Numbered from the stretch's first letter, positions 17,870-27,071 are shown. The stretch is 47,770 nt of DNA from Bacillus sp. J33 (GCF_000518885.1 NZ_JAEL01000037.1:1-47770), one strand, 5' to 3'. Notes: generated by a model from the sequence alone, not told the origin. A program made the numbers and translations.

Positions 17870-18673
17870 ATGTTAGAGTCTAAGAGAAGAGCCATTATCT
17901 TTTTAACTTTATCCTTTGTATTAGCTTTAGCAGCCGGCTTTTTCGTTCTCCAAAAGGTTAAAGCTCTGAATGCTGATCTAGGAGGGATGACAGAAATATA
18001 TGTAGCGGCAGGTGATATTCCTTCTAGAACGATTATACAACCAGACCAGCTCAAAACGATGGATATTCCAAATCGCTTTTTAACGGACTCTCATGTTGTT
18101 GATGCTAAACAATTGGCTGGGAAGGTGTTAGTGGTCCCACTCTCAGAAGGCGATATTATTACAAATGGTATGGTTAATGAGGTTAGTCAAGTCAGGGATG
18201 GAAATAATCGACTAGTAAACCTTTATTTTTCTGAAAAAGTAAGGTTTGATGAACAACTAAAACCATTAGATAGAGTAGATATTATTGTTTCCCATCAATT
18301 TGAAGGGGATCCGAAAACAGAAACATTTATGAAGGATGTAACTGTCAATACCATTATAAAAAAAGATGGCAAATTTGCTGGGGTAGGTGTTGAAATAGCT
18401 GCAGAAGATGCTCCGGGGTTAATACACATGCAAAATTATGCAGATAACATGAGAATACTGAAGGCTAACGTTGGAAAGGCTGATCAGAATGCCCCTAAGG
18501 TGGAGGCAAATACAACAGCGGACCAATCAAAGACTGATTCAAAACCAGCTGCAACATCACCTGAAAAACAGGCAGAAAAAGCTAAGACCCAACAGCCTAA
18601 AGATTCAGAATCTAAAACCGAAAATCCAAAGAAAGAAGATTCTAAAAACGCATCTGGAGAAAGTAAACCTTAA
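17870..18673 (+). CDS. cpaB: CpaB/RcpC-like Tad pilus assembly protein (SAF domain)
   Basis: 267-residue protein with one N-terminal membrane helix (residues 8-27) and a SAF domain at about 41-105 (IYVAAGDIPSRTIIQPDQL ... LAGKVLVVPLSEGDIITNGMV). A second domain follows, then a low-complexity C-terminus of about 55 residues rich in K, E, P, S. In Gram-negative Tad systems CpaB/RcpC is periplasmic and helps the secretin or stabilises pilin; without an outer membrane it probably faces the cell wall. First gene of the tad operon; GAAGTGAGGG precedes the start. The charged tail may reach through peptidoglycan. Confidence 0.85.
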   Translation: MLESKRRAIIFLTLSFVLALAAGFFVLQKVKALNADLGGMTEIYVAAGDIPSRTIIQPDQLKTMDIPNRFLTDSHVVDAKQLAGKVLVVPLSEGDIITNGMVNEVSQVRDGNNRLVNLYFSEKVRFDEQLKPLDRVDIIVSHQFEGDPKTETFMKDVTVNTIIKKDGKFAGVGVEIAAEDAPGLIHMQNYADNMRILKANVGKADQNAPKVEANTTADQSKTDSKPAATSPEKQAEKAKTQQPKDSESKTENPKKEDSKNASGESKP

Positions 18674-18693
18674 TTGAATTTGGAGGCCAGCTT

Positions 18694-19854
18694 ATGAGGG
18701 ATATAAAAATTTTGCTTGTTAGTGAAGATAAAAATATTACAGGGCAGCTGCAAGCAATACTGTCTGAATATACAAATGTTGACTCCATACTTTATAAAGA
18801 TTTAAAAGGAGAGCTTGATCGAATAGCACCAGATCTCGTCTTTTTGGTACAACAAGCCAATGATGATACATCAATAGAAGCTGTCCAATATATAAAAACG
18901 GTGAACCCAATCTCAACGGTTGTTTTTATTTCAATCTCCCAAGATTTCAATCTTCTGAGAAGCATCACAAGAGCAGGTGTATCTGATTTCTTCATTTTCC
19001 CGGACGAAGTAACCCTGTTAACGGGAAGAGTAAAGAGTATTATTCAGGTGGCTGCCGATCAAATGAAGAGTCAGGAAGAAGTGGCAGCTTCGAACCAATC
19101 GTTTAAACGGGGGCGGGGCCAAATCTATTCTTTCTATAGTGGAAAGGGTGGAAGCGGAAGAACATTAATATCTTCAACATTTGCGCAAACGTTAAGTCTA
19201 GAGTCTACGGCTCAAGTACTATTGTTAGATTTAAATCTTCAGTATGGCGGCATTGAAACCTACTTATCAATCGAATCAAATCGTTCATTAGCCGATTTAA
19301 CCCCTGTTATCAACGAGTTGAACGAGAATCATATTAGAAATGTAGCTGAGCGTGAGAAATACTCAAAGCTAGAAGTATTGTTAAGCCCAAGAGATGCAGA
19401 AGTGGCGGAAAGCTTGAATGACGAATTTGTTACTAAGCTATTAAGAACATGTAGAAGAAGCTATGATTTTGTTATTGTTGATCTTCCTGTCAATATGAAT
19501 GAGAATACATATACCGCATTAGAGGAGTCAGATAAAATTTATTATGTTCTTAATTTGGATACACCCTCTTTACAGGTGTTAAAACAGGTAGAACAGCTTT
19601 TTAGAAGACTTGGAATCTCGACAGATGATCGTTTTGAAATAGTGGTCAATCAAATATCAAAAGACAATGAGCTTAATGTAAAAGATATCAAAAATCTTAT
19701 ACCGCATCCGATTGAATCAAAAATTAATAAGGACTTTAAGGGGTTACAACCCTTCATTAACAAGGGAGAGCCTATTCGAAAAGAGTCCAATGAGAAAAAA
19801 ATAATACCTTTCGCAAAGGATATTCGTAAATGGGTCCTTTCAAAGCTAGGATAA
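18694..19854 (+). CDS. tadZ: TadZ/CpaE-like pilus localisation ATPase
   Basis: 386 residues: an atypical receiver-like domain (about 1-120; KILLVSEDKNITGQLQAIL ... ITRAGVSDFFIFP) and a MinD/ParA-type ATPase domain from about 142. The deviant Walker A reads SGKGGSGRT (149-157): the signature Lys is present but the usual GKT Lys is Arg. Later motifs are VLLLDLNLQYGGIETYLSIE and FVIVDLPVNMNE. Family members localise the pilus machine, often at a pole. It sits between cpaB and cpaF with a GGAGG ribosome site, the classical tad order. Confidence 0.87.
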   Translation: MRDIKILLVSEDKNITGQLQAILSEYTNVDSILYKDLKGELDRIAPDLVFLVQQANDDTSIEAVQYIKTVNPISTVVFISISQDFNLLRSITRAGVSDFFIFPDEVTLLTGRVKSIIQVAADQMKSQEEVAASNQSFKRGRGQIYSFYSGKGGSGRTLISSTFAQTLSLESTAQVLLLDLNLQYGGIETYLSIESNRSLADLTPVINELNENHIRNVAEREKYSKLEVLLSPRDAEVAESLNDEFVTKLLRTCRRSYDFVIVDLPVNMNENTYTALEESDKIYYVLNLDTPSLQVLKQVEQLFRRLGISTDDRFEIVVNQISKDNELNVKDIKNLIPHPIESKINKDFKGLQPFINKGEPIRKESNEKKIIPFAKDIRKWVLSKLG

Positions 19855-19867
19855 AAGGTGATCTTCT

Positions 19868-21238
19868 ATGGCGCTTTTTGATAAGAAAAAGGATAAAAAA
19901 TCTAGAGAATTAAAACAACAGGAAAGTGTCTCCTATCATAATCCTTATATTGATGAGCTCGTTGAACATTATAAAGCACGTTTATTAAAGGAAACCAATC
20001 TCGAAGCATTGACAAGCTTATCCCAAGGAGAAATGAGACTCAGGATTGAGCAGCTTATAAGTCAATTTATGAGTGAAGAGAAGGTTATTATCTCTAGACA
20101 GGATAAGGAAGTTCTTTTAATTCGGATTATTGATGAATCGGTTGGATATGGGCCACTGGAGCCATTGCTTCATGATAGTGATATAACTGAAATATTAATT
20201 AATGGTCATCAAGAGGTTTATATTGAGAAGCAAGGGAAACTTCAGCTTACAAACATCACGTTTCGTAATGAACAGCATGTACGACATGTTATTGACCGGA
20301 TTGTTGCACCGTTAGGCAGAAGAATTGATGAAAGCTCACCGATGGTTGATGCAAGGTTGCCAGATGGAAGTCGTGTAAATGCAGTTATTCCTCCGATTAG
20401 TTTAAATGGGACTTTGATTTCCATCCGTAAGTTTCGTGCTGAACCATTTCAAGTAAGTGATTTATTAAATTTTAATTCACTTGATGAAAGAATGTCGAAA
20501 TTTTTAAATGCAATCGTAAGAGCAAAATTAAATGTCCTTATATCGGGGGGAACAGGCAGCGGAAAGACGACATTACTAAATGTGCTTGGTTCAGCTATTC
20601 CCGCAGGAGAGCGTGTGATTACAATTGAAGATTCAGCCGAACTTCGATTAGATCGTCCTAACGTTGTTGGTGTCGAAGCAAGACCTGCTAATGTAGAAGG
20701 AAGTGGGGAAATCTCAATCAGACAGCTTGTAAAGAATGCTTTAAGGATGAGGCCAGATCGAATAATTGTTGGAGAGGTTCGGGGAGCAGAAGCATTTGAT
20801 ATGCTTCAAGCGATGAATACAGGTCATGAAGGATCTATCACAACCGTCCATGCTAACTCACCTACTGATGCTTTGCGGAGGGTCGAAGGAATGGTTATTA
20901 TGGCCGGAATGGATTTGCCTACAAACATAGTACGAGAATATATCGTAAGTGCCATTGATTTCATTGTGCAAGGATCCAGGCTGACAGATGGAACGAGAAA
21001 AATTATTTCTATTTCAGAAGTTTACACAGATGATGATGGGAAAACGGAAATAAATGAAATCTTTACCTTTAAAAGGACAGGGATTGGGAAAGATGGACAG
21101 GTGTTGGGTTATTTCACTCCAACCGGTATCATTCCTAAGTGTATAGAAAGAATTAAGCTATTTGGAATTGATGATGTAGATAAGTCTTTATTCGAGAGTG
21201 GGGAGGTGAGCCCAGTTGGCGCCAGCTATTCTTTATAG
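19868..21238 (+). CDS. cpaF: CpaF/TadA-type pilus assembly ATPase
   Basis: 456-residue secretion ATPase of the type II/IV superfamily that powers Flp pilus extension (and possibly retraction). Visible motifs: N-terminal GYGPLEPLLHDSDITEILING, Walker A GGTGSGKTT (227-235), Asp box VITIEDSAELRL (250-261), Walker B RIIVGEVRG (298-306) and His box GHEGSITTVHAN (319-330). Its end overlaps the tadB start by 23 bases, indicating translational coupling. Cytoplasmic, acting on the TadB/TadC platform. Confidence 0.95.
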   Translation: MALFDKKKDKKSRELKQQESVSYHNPYIDELVEHYKARLLKETNLEALTSLSQGEMRLRIEQLISQFMSEEKVIISRQDKEVLLIRIIDESVGYGPLEPLLHDSDITEILINGHQEVYIEKQGKLQLTNITFRNEQHVRHVIDRIVAPLGRRIDESSPMVDARLPDGSRVNAVIPPISLNGTLISIRKFRAEPFQVSDLLNFNSLDERMSKFLNAIVRAKLNVLISGGTGSGKTTLLNVLGSAIPAGERVITIEDSAELRLDRPNVVGVEARPANVEGSGEISIRQLVKNALRMRPDRIIVGEVRGAEAFDMLQAMNTGHEGSITTVHANSPTDALRRVEGMVIMAGMDLPTNIVREYIVSAIDFIVQGSRLTDGTRKIISISEVYTDDDGKTEINEIFTFKRTGIGKDGQVLGYFTPTGIIPKCIERIKLFGIDDVDKSLFESGEVSPVGASYSL

Positions 21239-22142
21239 TTTAGCAGTATTGTTCGGCACCTTTGGAGTATATAATCTTCTAGGCTATCGATCTGAAAAAA
21301 GAATTCTAAAACAAAAAGTTGAAAAATGGTTTGATTCAGGTGAAAGAAGAAAAAGCTTTATTGTTGTATGGGGGGATAAGTTTGACCAAACAAATTTCGC
21401 TGCCCCTATGCACAAAAAGCTTCAGCAGGCAAATATCCCTTTAACCCCGTCTGAATTTTATGGAATTTTGTTAGTCGGTGGAGCTGCAATTGCAGTATTT
21501 TCTAATACAATATTCTCAATAAATTTTCCTATTAACATTCTAATTGCCGTTATCGTAGTTATCGCTATATACTTTTTACTTTTCCTGATTCGAAAAAACA
21601 AGTATCAAGAAAGATTAAATTTTCAGCTCTCTGAGATTTGCAGATTGCTAGGTAACTCAGTAAGGGCTGGAATGACTATTCAGCAAGGGCTTGAACTAGT
21701 AGCTTATGAAGTAGATTCGCCTGCGAAGGAGGAATTCCAGCGGCTGGCTCATGAACTTAGGCTAGGGGTGGATTTTGATCGAGCCCTTCGCGAAATGCAA
21801 AACCGTAATCAATCACGAGAATTCAAGCTTTTCATTGCTACTCTATTAATTCAAAAGCGTGCTGGAGGAAACCTTCATGCTGTTTTAGACGAAATGTCCC
21901 GAACACTTGAAGAACGGAAGATCTTAGATCAGACAATTAAGACGATGACTGCAGAACAGCGCTTTATCTCTTATATTTTACCTGCGATGCCAGTGTTTAT
22001 CCTTTTAATGATGAACTCGATGATGGATGGCTTTTTAGATAACCTAGCTACTCTTCCAGGGGCAATATTAGGGGGAATGTTCGTTATTGGGACGGTCATT
22101 GCTTTTATTCTTGTTAGAAAGGTCACAAATATAAGGGTGTAG
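21216..22142 (+). CDS. tadB: TadB-like pilus platform protein (type II secretion F domain)
   Basis: 308 residues with membrane helices near both ends and a central T2SSF domain (ISEICRLLGNSVRAGMT-like region: LSEICRLLGNSVRAGMTIQQGLELV ... IQKRAGGNLHAVLDEMSRTLEER). TadB and TadC form the inner-membrane platform for the CpaF motor. The start is a TTG at 21216 inside cpaF, preceded by GGGGAGGTGAG. TadC begins three bases after the stop. Confidence 0.92.
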   Translation: MAPAILYSLAVLFGTFGVYNLLGYRSEKRILKQKVEKWFDSGERRKSFIVVWGDKFDQTNFAAPMHKKLQQANIPLTPSEFYGILLVGGAAIAVFSNTIFSINFPINILIAVIVVIAIYFLLFLIRKNKYQERLNFQLSEICRLLGNSVRAGMTIQQGLELVAYEVDSPAKEEFQRLAHELRLGVDFDRALREMQNRNQSREFKLFIATLLIQKRAGGNLHAVLDEMSRTLEERKILDQTIKTMTAEQRFISYILPAMPVFILLMMNSMMDGFLDNLATLPGAILGGMFVIGTVIAFILVRKVTNIRV

Positions 22143-22145
22143 CTC

Positions 22146-23084
22146 ATGGATACATTGATCTTACTTTTAATTATATTATTTTGGTTCTTTATAGCTTTGG
22201 GATTAAGACATGTGTACGTATATATGAAAAAAAAGGAAGAGTTGTCAAAGCATATTGAAACACAAATACAAACTTCCGATCAATTGTTTAGACGAAAGAA
22301 AGAACCTCTGATTACTAAAGCACTAACAAGAATGACAAAATACGCAGATGATTTTTCATCTTTAGGGCAAAGAATTAACTTTTTTAGTGAAAATCATGAT
22401 GTTAAAGAGTGGTTGCGAAAAGCGGGTCACCCACTTGGTCTAACGATGGAAAGGTTCCAAGGGATAAAAATATTCCTAGCTTTTGTAGGCTTTATTTTTG
22501 GAGTTGTCCTATTTATTATTGGATTCCCATTAGCACAATTCGCTGTTGCATTTTTCCCTGTTATTGGATATGCCATTCCGATTTTGCTCCTAAGAACTCA
22601 AGCAAACAAAAGACAAGAACAGCTTCGTTACGATCTCCCAGATTTCCTTGATACAGTCAGCGTAAGCTTACAAGCAGGAGTTGGAATTGACCATGCATTA
22701 AAAGAAGTAATCCGATTTTTTGATGGCCCGTTACGAGACGAGTTTTCGAGATTTTTGCAAGAGATTGAACTCGGAGTCCCTAGAGAAGAGGCTTATCGTG
22801 GTTTATTGAGAAGAAATAATAATCCAGAATTCCAAACCCTGATTAAATCGCTTATTCAAGGGATGAAGCTTGGGGTTCCAATTGCTACAACATTTAAATT
22901 ACAAGCTGATGATATGAGAGAAATCCGTAAAGAGTTAGTAAAAGAAAAAGCGGCAAAAGCTTCACCGAAAATCACGTTAATTACGACCTTCATTATTGCT
23001 CCAACTGCTATGCTCTTAATTGGAGGTTTAATGGTGATGAACTTGTTGTTTGGTGATAATAACATTCTTGACCTAGTTAAGTAA
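22146..23084 (+). CDS. tadC: TadC-like pilus platform protein (type II secretion F domain)
   Basis: 312 residues, paralogous to TadB: an N-terminal helix, two central helices (GIKIFLAFVGFIFGVVLFIIGF, FAVAFFPVIGYAIPILLL), a T2SSF domain (LDTVSVSLQAGVGIDHALKEV ... LIQGMKLGVPIATTFKLQADDM) and a C-terminal helix. Partner of TadB in the platform. About 57 bases separate it from the pilin gene, which has its own strong ribosome site. Confidence 0.92.
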   Translation: MDTLILLLIILFWFFIALGLRHVYVYMKKKEELSKHIETQIQTSDQLFRRKKEPLITKALTRMTKYADDFSSLGQRINFFSENHDVKEWLRKAGHPLGLTMERFQGIKIFLAFVGFIFGVVLFIIGFPLAQFAVAFFPVIGYAIPILLLRTQANKRQEQLRYDLPDFLDTVSVSLQAGVGIDHALKEVIRFFDGPLRDEFSRFLQEIELGVPREEAYRGLLRRNNNPEFQTLIKSLIQGMKLGVPIATTFKLQADDMREIRKELVKEKAAKASPKITLITTFIIAPTAMLLIGGLMVMNLLFGDNNILDLVK

Positions 23085-23141
23085 CCTTCTATTTTAGGAG
23101 GCTAATATAAAAAATTAATTAAAACTCAAGGAGGAAACAAT

Positions 23142-23375
23142 ATGAAAAACCTATGCACAAAGTTATATGTAAAATCAGGTAATGCTTTTGAGAAAGGTAT
23201 TGGAAGATTTGTAAAAAATGAAAGAGGTTCCCAAGCTTTAGAGTGGATTGGTGTAGCTGCTGTTATTATTACAATCGTAACTTTATTATCTACAGCTGTA
23301 AGTTCTTCTGGTGCTGGAGTCAGCGGCATGGTTTCGAGTATATTTAAAAAAATCCAAACGATGATTGGCAGCTAA
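23142..23375 (+). CDS. Flp-like type IVb pilin
   Basis: 77-residue prepilin: a 29-residue charged leader ending NERG, then SQALEWIGVAAVIITIVTLLSTAV. The Gly before SQALE and Glu at mature +5 match the class of site cut by type IV/Tad prepilin peptidases. The +6 residue is Trp instead of the Tyr of classic Flp pilins. Mature protein is about 48 residues, typical of Flp. AAGGAGG precedes the start, and a hairpin follows the stop, so it may be made in excess of downstream proteins. It is the only Flp-like gene here; the peptidase must lie elsewhere. Confidence 0.85.
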   Translation: MKNLCTKLYVKSGNAFEKGIGRFVKNERGSQALEWIGVAAVIITIVTLLSTAVSSSGAGVSGMVSSIFKKIQTMIGS

Positions 23376-23387
23376 TAGTTTTTTAAT

Positions 23388-23421
23388 AGGTGAGGGCAGT
23401 CAGTTCTCACCTTTATCTTTT
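23388..23421 (+). terminator. Hairpin after the pilin gene (partial terminator)
   Basis: AGGTGAG / CTCACCT stem with an 11-base loop followed by TTTATCTTTT. The interrupted T tract suggests partial termination that would keep pilin mRNA more abundant than the downstream genes. Confidence 0.6.
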
Positions 23422-23456
23422 AGAGTTTACGATTCCTTAAATAAGGAGTGCTTTAA

Positions 23457-24857
23457 GTGTCAAAAAAATTTACATATTTCATCTTTGCAATATTGGTACT
23501 ATTACTTTCGGCTTGCCAAAGTGACGAAGGTACATCTACAGAGAAGAAGGACAAAAGTGAACCTGTATCTAAACAATCTGCGGAATCTGATGACAAAAAG
23601 AAAGAAAATGCTGAAGAGGATATTCTTTCAAAGTTTCCTGAACTAAAGGAGGCGCCACCTGTACCTGCAACGCTTGAAGAAAACGTATCATATCCAGCAG
23701 GGCCACTTTCTAAATATTCTTTCGATAATAATAAAAAAGAAATCACAAAAGAGTTAGATAAACTTCCTAAATTAAATGGGAAGGCAGATCAAGAGGTGTT
23801 AGATGCATATTGGAGAAGGTGGGTGCAGCTTTTTGCTCCAGATTATAAAGATCCTAAATATGTGTTCGAACAGATGAAGGTCATGTCATTTGGAAGTCCT
23901 GAAATAACTGATCCAAGATACCAGCTGAAAGACAATCTAAATGTAGAAATCATACTTGATGCGAGTGGCAGTATGGCTGCACTGGTTGATGGACAATCCA
24001 AAATGCAACTAGCTAAAGCAGCGATTAAAGAGTTTACCTCTTCATTACCTGAAAATACCAACGTGGGTCTGCGAGTTTATGGACATAAAGGAAGCGGATC
24101 TGACAGTGATAAACAATTATCTTGCAGCAGTAATGAACTAATATACTCTTTTAGTCCCTATATGCAAGCTGAATTTGATAATGCATTAAATCAAATTAAG
24201 CCTGCAGGGTGGACACCTGTAGCTGATTCACTTGAGCATGCGCTAAAGGATTTATCTAAATATCCTGTGAAGGACAATACAAACATCGTGTTTCTCGTAA
24301 GTGATGGAATCGAGACTTGCGGTGGAAACCCGGTTCAAGCCGCTAAAAAGCTGAAGGAATCAGATGTATCACCAATCGTCAACATCATTGGCTTTGATGT
24401 AGATGCAGATGGTCAAAAACAGCTTCAAGCTGCTGCTGACGCTGCAGATGGAATCTATACAAATGTTTATGATCAAGCGGGATTAGAAGAAGAGTTTAAC
24501 CGAGCAAAAGAAATCGCAGAAAAATGGCAGAATTGGAAAATTAAGTCCGATAGCGATGCGATAACCACCAGTTATGAACGCGGTATTATGGTGTTAGAAA
24601 TTACAAATGATTGGTCTGATAAAAGTTTCAAAGAATATCAGAATTATCAAGACGCTATCCTATATTTAAGAGATGAAACAGGTGCATTAACAGGTGAAGC
24701 TTATGAATACATTTTAAGCAAAATGGAAGAACGAAGAGATGAAGTAATTAAACAATTTCAAGATCTCGAAAAAGAACTTAACCAGCTAAATAATCAGACA
24801 TACGAAGAAATGCAAAAACAAATTGATGAAAAGTTTAAAGAGAATAGTGGCACTTAG
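23457..24857 (+). CDS. VWA-domain lipoprotein 1 of the Tad locus
   Basis: 466-residue lipoprotein: lipobox LLSAC (C20), a charged linker, then a von Willebrand A domain with MIDAS DASGS at 168-172, conserved SGWTP-like AGWTPVAD and FLVSDGIETCG. Two cysteines (LSCSS and ETCGG) are conserved in the paralogue and could form a disulfide. The last 100 residues are helical and coiled-coil-like. VWA domains bind protein partners through a metal; tip or anchor roles exist in other pili. The GTG start has AAGGAGTG upstream. It is 76% as likely a pilus accessory as anything else; no experimental link is visible. Confidence 0.85.
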   Translation: MSKKFTYFIFAILVLLLSACQSDEGTSTEKKDKSEPVSKQSAESDDKKKENAEEDILSKFPELKEAPPVPATLEENVSYPAGPLSKYSFDNNKKEITKELDKLPKLNGKADQEVLDAYWRRWVQLFAPDYKDPKYVFEQMKVMSFGSPEITDPRYQLKDNLNVEIILDASGSMAALVDGQSKMQLAKAAIKEFTSSLPENTNVGLRVYGHKGSGSDSDKQLSCSSNELIYSFSPYMQAEFDNALNQIKPAGWTPVADSLEHALKDLSKYPVKDNTNIVFLVSDGIETCGGNPVQAAKKLKESDVSPIVNIIGFDVDADGQKQLQAAADAADGIYTNVYDQAGLEEEFNRAKEIAEKWQNWKIKSDSDAITTSYERGIMVLEITNDWSDKSFKEYQNYQDAILYLRDETGALTGEAYEYILSKMEERRDEVIKQFQDLEKELNQLNNQTYEEMQKQIDEKFKENSGT

Positions 24858-24874
24858 ATATTACGAAATGACAG

Positions 24875-24907
24875 GAGGATGCTAAAACCTATATGAGTAG
24901 CATCCTC
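24875..24907 (+). terminator. Intercistronic hairpin between VWA lipoprotein and repeat protein
   Basis: Perfect 10-base stem GAGGATGCTA / TAGCATCCTC with a 13-base loop, followed by GTTTATC. The weak T tract suggests an attenuator or mRNA-stabilising hairpin rather than a full terminator. Confidence 0.5.
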
Positions 24908-24936
24908 GTTTATCAAAAACGAATAGGGGAGAAACA

Positions 24937-26223
24937 ATGAATCGTCTGATAAAAAAATGGAGGGGAATGGCAGCCGGATTATTAGCATCATTAATAGTTT
25001 CTTTTCACTTTTTTCCTTTTATCGCCTTAGCCAATGAAGTAGATGGCTTTAACCTTAATGTAGAAGGCTTCAACTTAGACGTTGAGGGATTTGATTTAGA
25101 TGTAGGTCCATATGAAATGAATGAAGTGACACCTTTTAATTTAGAGGTAGATCCTTTTAATTTAGAAGTCAGTCCATTTACCCCAGGGCAGCAAGGGAAT
25201 ACCTCAAATCCATCGACAGGGAATGGTGGAAGCGGGTTAAACGGTAATGTAGGCCCGGTACTGCCAATACAACTTCCAGATGGCACCGTTTTGCTTCCAC
25301 AGCCAGACGGAACCTTTACTCCAGTAAACCCAAATTCGCCTTATTTACCTGGTAATCCATCGTTAGGCAATCTTCCCGGAAATCAGAATCCCTTTAATCC
25401 AAACTCTCCAATAGCAAATAACTCTGCATTAAATCCTGGAGGTAATGGGAAACCAGAGGAATCATCGGAAAACGAGGGAATATCAGGACTCGATGCCGCC
25501 AAATATGTCATTAATGATGTAGCTGGAACAACCGTTGTGTATGCAGGAACAATGGATGCGGCTTTGAGAGAAATGGACCCCAATTCAGCGGCATTTAACA
25601 GGCATTTAATAAATACAACTGTTGGATTTAAAGCGGGACTACTTACTGGCGGCTATAAAATGGCAGTTAAGGGCACTAGTATTGAATGGACAGCCGATTT
25701 GTATGATGTCGGTGAGAAAGGTGTCATGTCTGCACAAAGTGCATATGCACTTGGTAAATTCTCAGCAGGTAAAATTGCAGCAGCTACAGGTAGAAGTGCA
25801 AGCTTTGCTAGCACTGCCTTTCAACCAGTTTCAAAATTAAATGCAGGTGTAGCTGCAGTAGGAGCAGTCACTTCAGGAATAGAAGCAGGTACGAAATGGT
25901 ATGCTGCATATAATGCGGAAACAGATGCTGAACGTAATCAAGCAATGGGTGAATTTTTTGGTGCTACTGGTGAAACATTGATGAATGCAGGAGTTGTTGC
26001 TGCTGCCATTCCAGGAGGACAGGTCATTGGTGCTGGTCTAGTTGTTGTAGGTGGAGCAATGTGGCTAGGAAGTACTATTTATAAATATAGAAATAATATT
26101 TCATCGTTCCTCAGAAAAAGTAAAACAGTAAGTAAAATATTGGATTCTAAGCCTGTTAAAGCAGTGAAAGATGCTGCAAAAGGGGCGTGGGATTGGACTA
26201 AAAAGACTTTTTTTGGAGGTTAA
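24937..26223 (+). CDS. Secreted heptapeptide-repeat protein of the Tad locus, unknown family
   Basis: 428 residues. A Sec signal peptide probably ends at ALA|NE (A32). Residues 36-78 form five copies of the heptad x-[GP]-F-[ND]-L-[NDE]-V, interrupted once by GPYEMNEV. A Gly/Pro/Asn-rich linker (about 84-165) contains two PDGT turns. From about 165 to the end is a domain rich in Gly and Ala with a long hydrophobic segment (about 350-385) and a basic, amphipathic tail (KAVKDAAKGAWDWTKKTF). Not a standard Tad component, and I do not recognise the family. Could be a secreted substrate, a wall-spanning fibre or a pore-forming protein. Overlaps nothing; the next gene's ribosome site is inside its last codons. 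Confidence 0.8.
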   Translation: MNRLIKKWRGMAAGLLASLIVSFHFFPFIALANEVDGFNLNVEGFNLDVEGFDLDVGPYEMNEVTPFNLEVDPFNLEVSPFTPGQQGNTSNPSTGNGGSGLNGNVGPVLPIQLPDGTVLLPQPDGTFTPVNPNSPYLPGNPSLGNLPGNQNPFNPNSPIANNSALNPGGNGKPEESSENEGISGLDAAKYVINDVAGTTVVYAGTMDAALREMDPNSAAFNRHLINTTVGFKAGLLTGGYKMAVKGTSIEWTADLYDVGEKGVMSAQSAYALGKFSAGKIAAATGRSASFASTAFQPVSKLNAGVAAVGAVTSGIEAGTKWYAAYNAETDAERNQAMGEFFGATGETLMNAGVVAAAIPGGQVIGAGLVVVGGAMWLGSTIYKYRNNISSFLRKSKTVSKILDSKPVKAVKDAAKGAWDWTKKTFFGG

Positions 26224-26226
26224 TAA

Positions 26227-27051
26227 ATGACAAATTTAACAGCAGATACTAAAGACTTCATAAAGAATCAGAAAAAATGGAATGAAAGAATAGAAGTATA
26301 TCCATATATTACTGAGTATAATCAAAATGAATATCAATTCATTGTATTTCTAAGCTTATTAGGGAAAGGCACAGGGAACATGGTCGTTCATGTGAACGGA
26401 AATGTTCCAGATAAAGAGTTGGCTATTAAGGTTATTTTCATAGTGAATAGTTATAACAATATTATGTTGTATGCAGCTAATGACCTTATGAAAATTAAGG
26501 AAAGGCCTGTTACTTTTTTAAACACAACGATAGATTCTATTTATAATTATCTAAATCGAAGTCAAGATGATTATCCGCAAAAAGAAATAGAATTATTCGA
26601 AAGAATGGCAGAGGAAATGTTAGAGGGCCAGTCTAGATTAAAAGAAATCTATAGATTGTTGGAGAAATTTCATAATGAAATTACAAAGATTAGAAAAAAG
26701 CTTACAGTCACTGATTTCCAATATGCTTATGATTTATTTTTAGAGAGTCAAGAAATATTATTTAGACAAGGAATGATCCAATGGCTCAACCTTAAAACTG
26801 TTCCAGTCATTATTAGTAGTCTTGAAAGGCACAGTTCAGATAAAAAGTTAATCAATTTTTTATGGAAGTTTGCGGATGAAAAAAAGCGAAAAATCTTAAA
26901 AGAGTCAATGGATACATTGATAGAATCCTATATAGGGGACGTTTATTCTATTCCTTTATCTGAAGAAGGAATAAAGGAATTTAGGAGATTAAAAGTACTC
27001 GAAGGGGAAGTCATGTACAAGGAAAAAATTATCCCTATTATCCGAAATTAG
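26227..27051 (+). CDS. Unrecognised cytoplasmic protein of the Tad locus
   Basis: 274 residues, no signal peptide or membrane segment. The N-terminal part is beta-rich (QFIVFLSLLGKGTGNMVVHVNG); the middle is helical and charged, suggesting coiled coils (EIELFERMAEEMLEGQSRLKEIYRLLEKFHNEITKIRKKL). It starts four bases after the repeat-protein stop with GGAGGT inside that gene, so the two are likely translated together. It may be a cytoplasmic partner or chaperone of that secreted protein, an inference from coupling only. Confidence 0.75.
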   Translation: MTNLTADTKDFIKNQKKWNERIEVYPYITEYNQNEYQFIVFLSLLGKGTGNMVVHVNGNVPDKELAIKVIFIVNSYNNIMLYAANDLMKIKERPVTFLNTTIDSIYNYLNRSQDDYPQKEIELFERMAEEMLEGQSRLKEIYRLLEKFHNEITKIRKKLTVTDFQYAYDLFLESQEILFRQGMIQWLNLKTVPVIISSLERHSSDKKLINFLWKFADEKKRKILKESMDTLIESYIGDVYSIPLSEEGIKEFRRLKVLEGEVMYKEKIIPIIRN

Positions 27052-27071
27052 CCTAGATTGGGTGAAATAGT

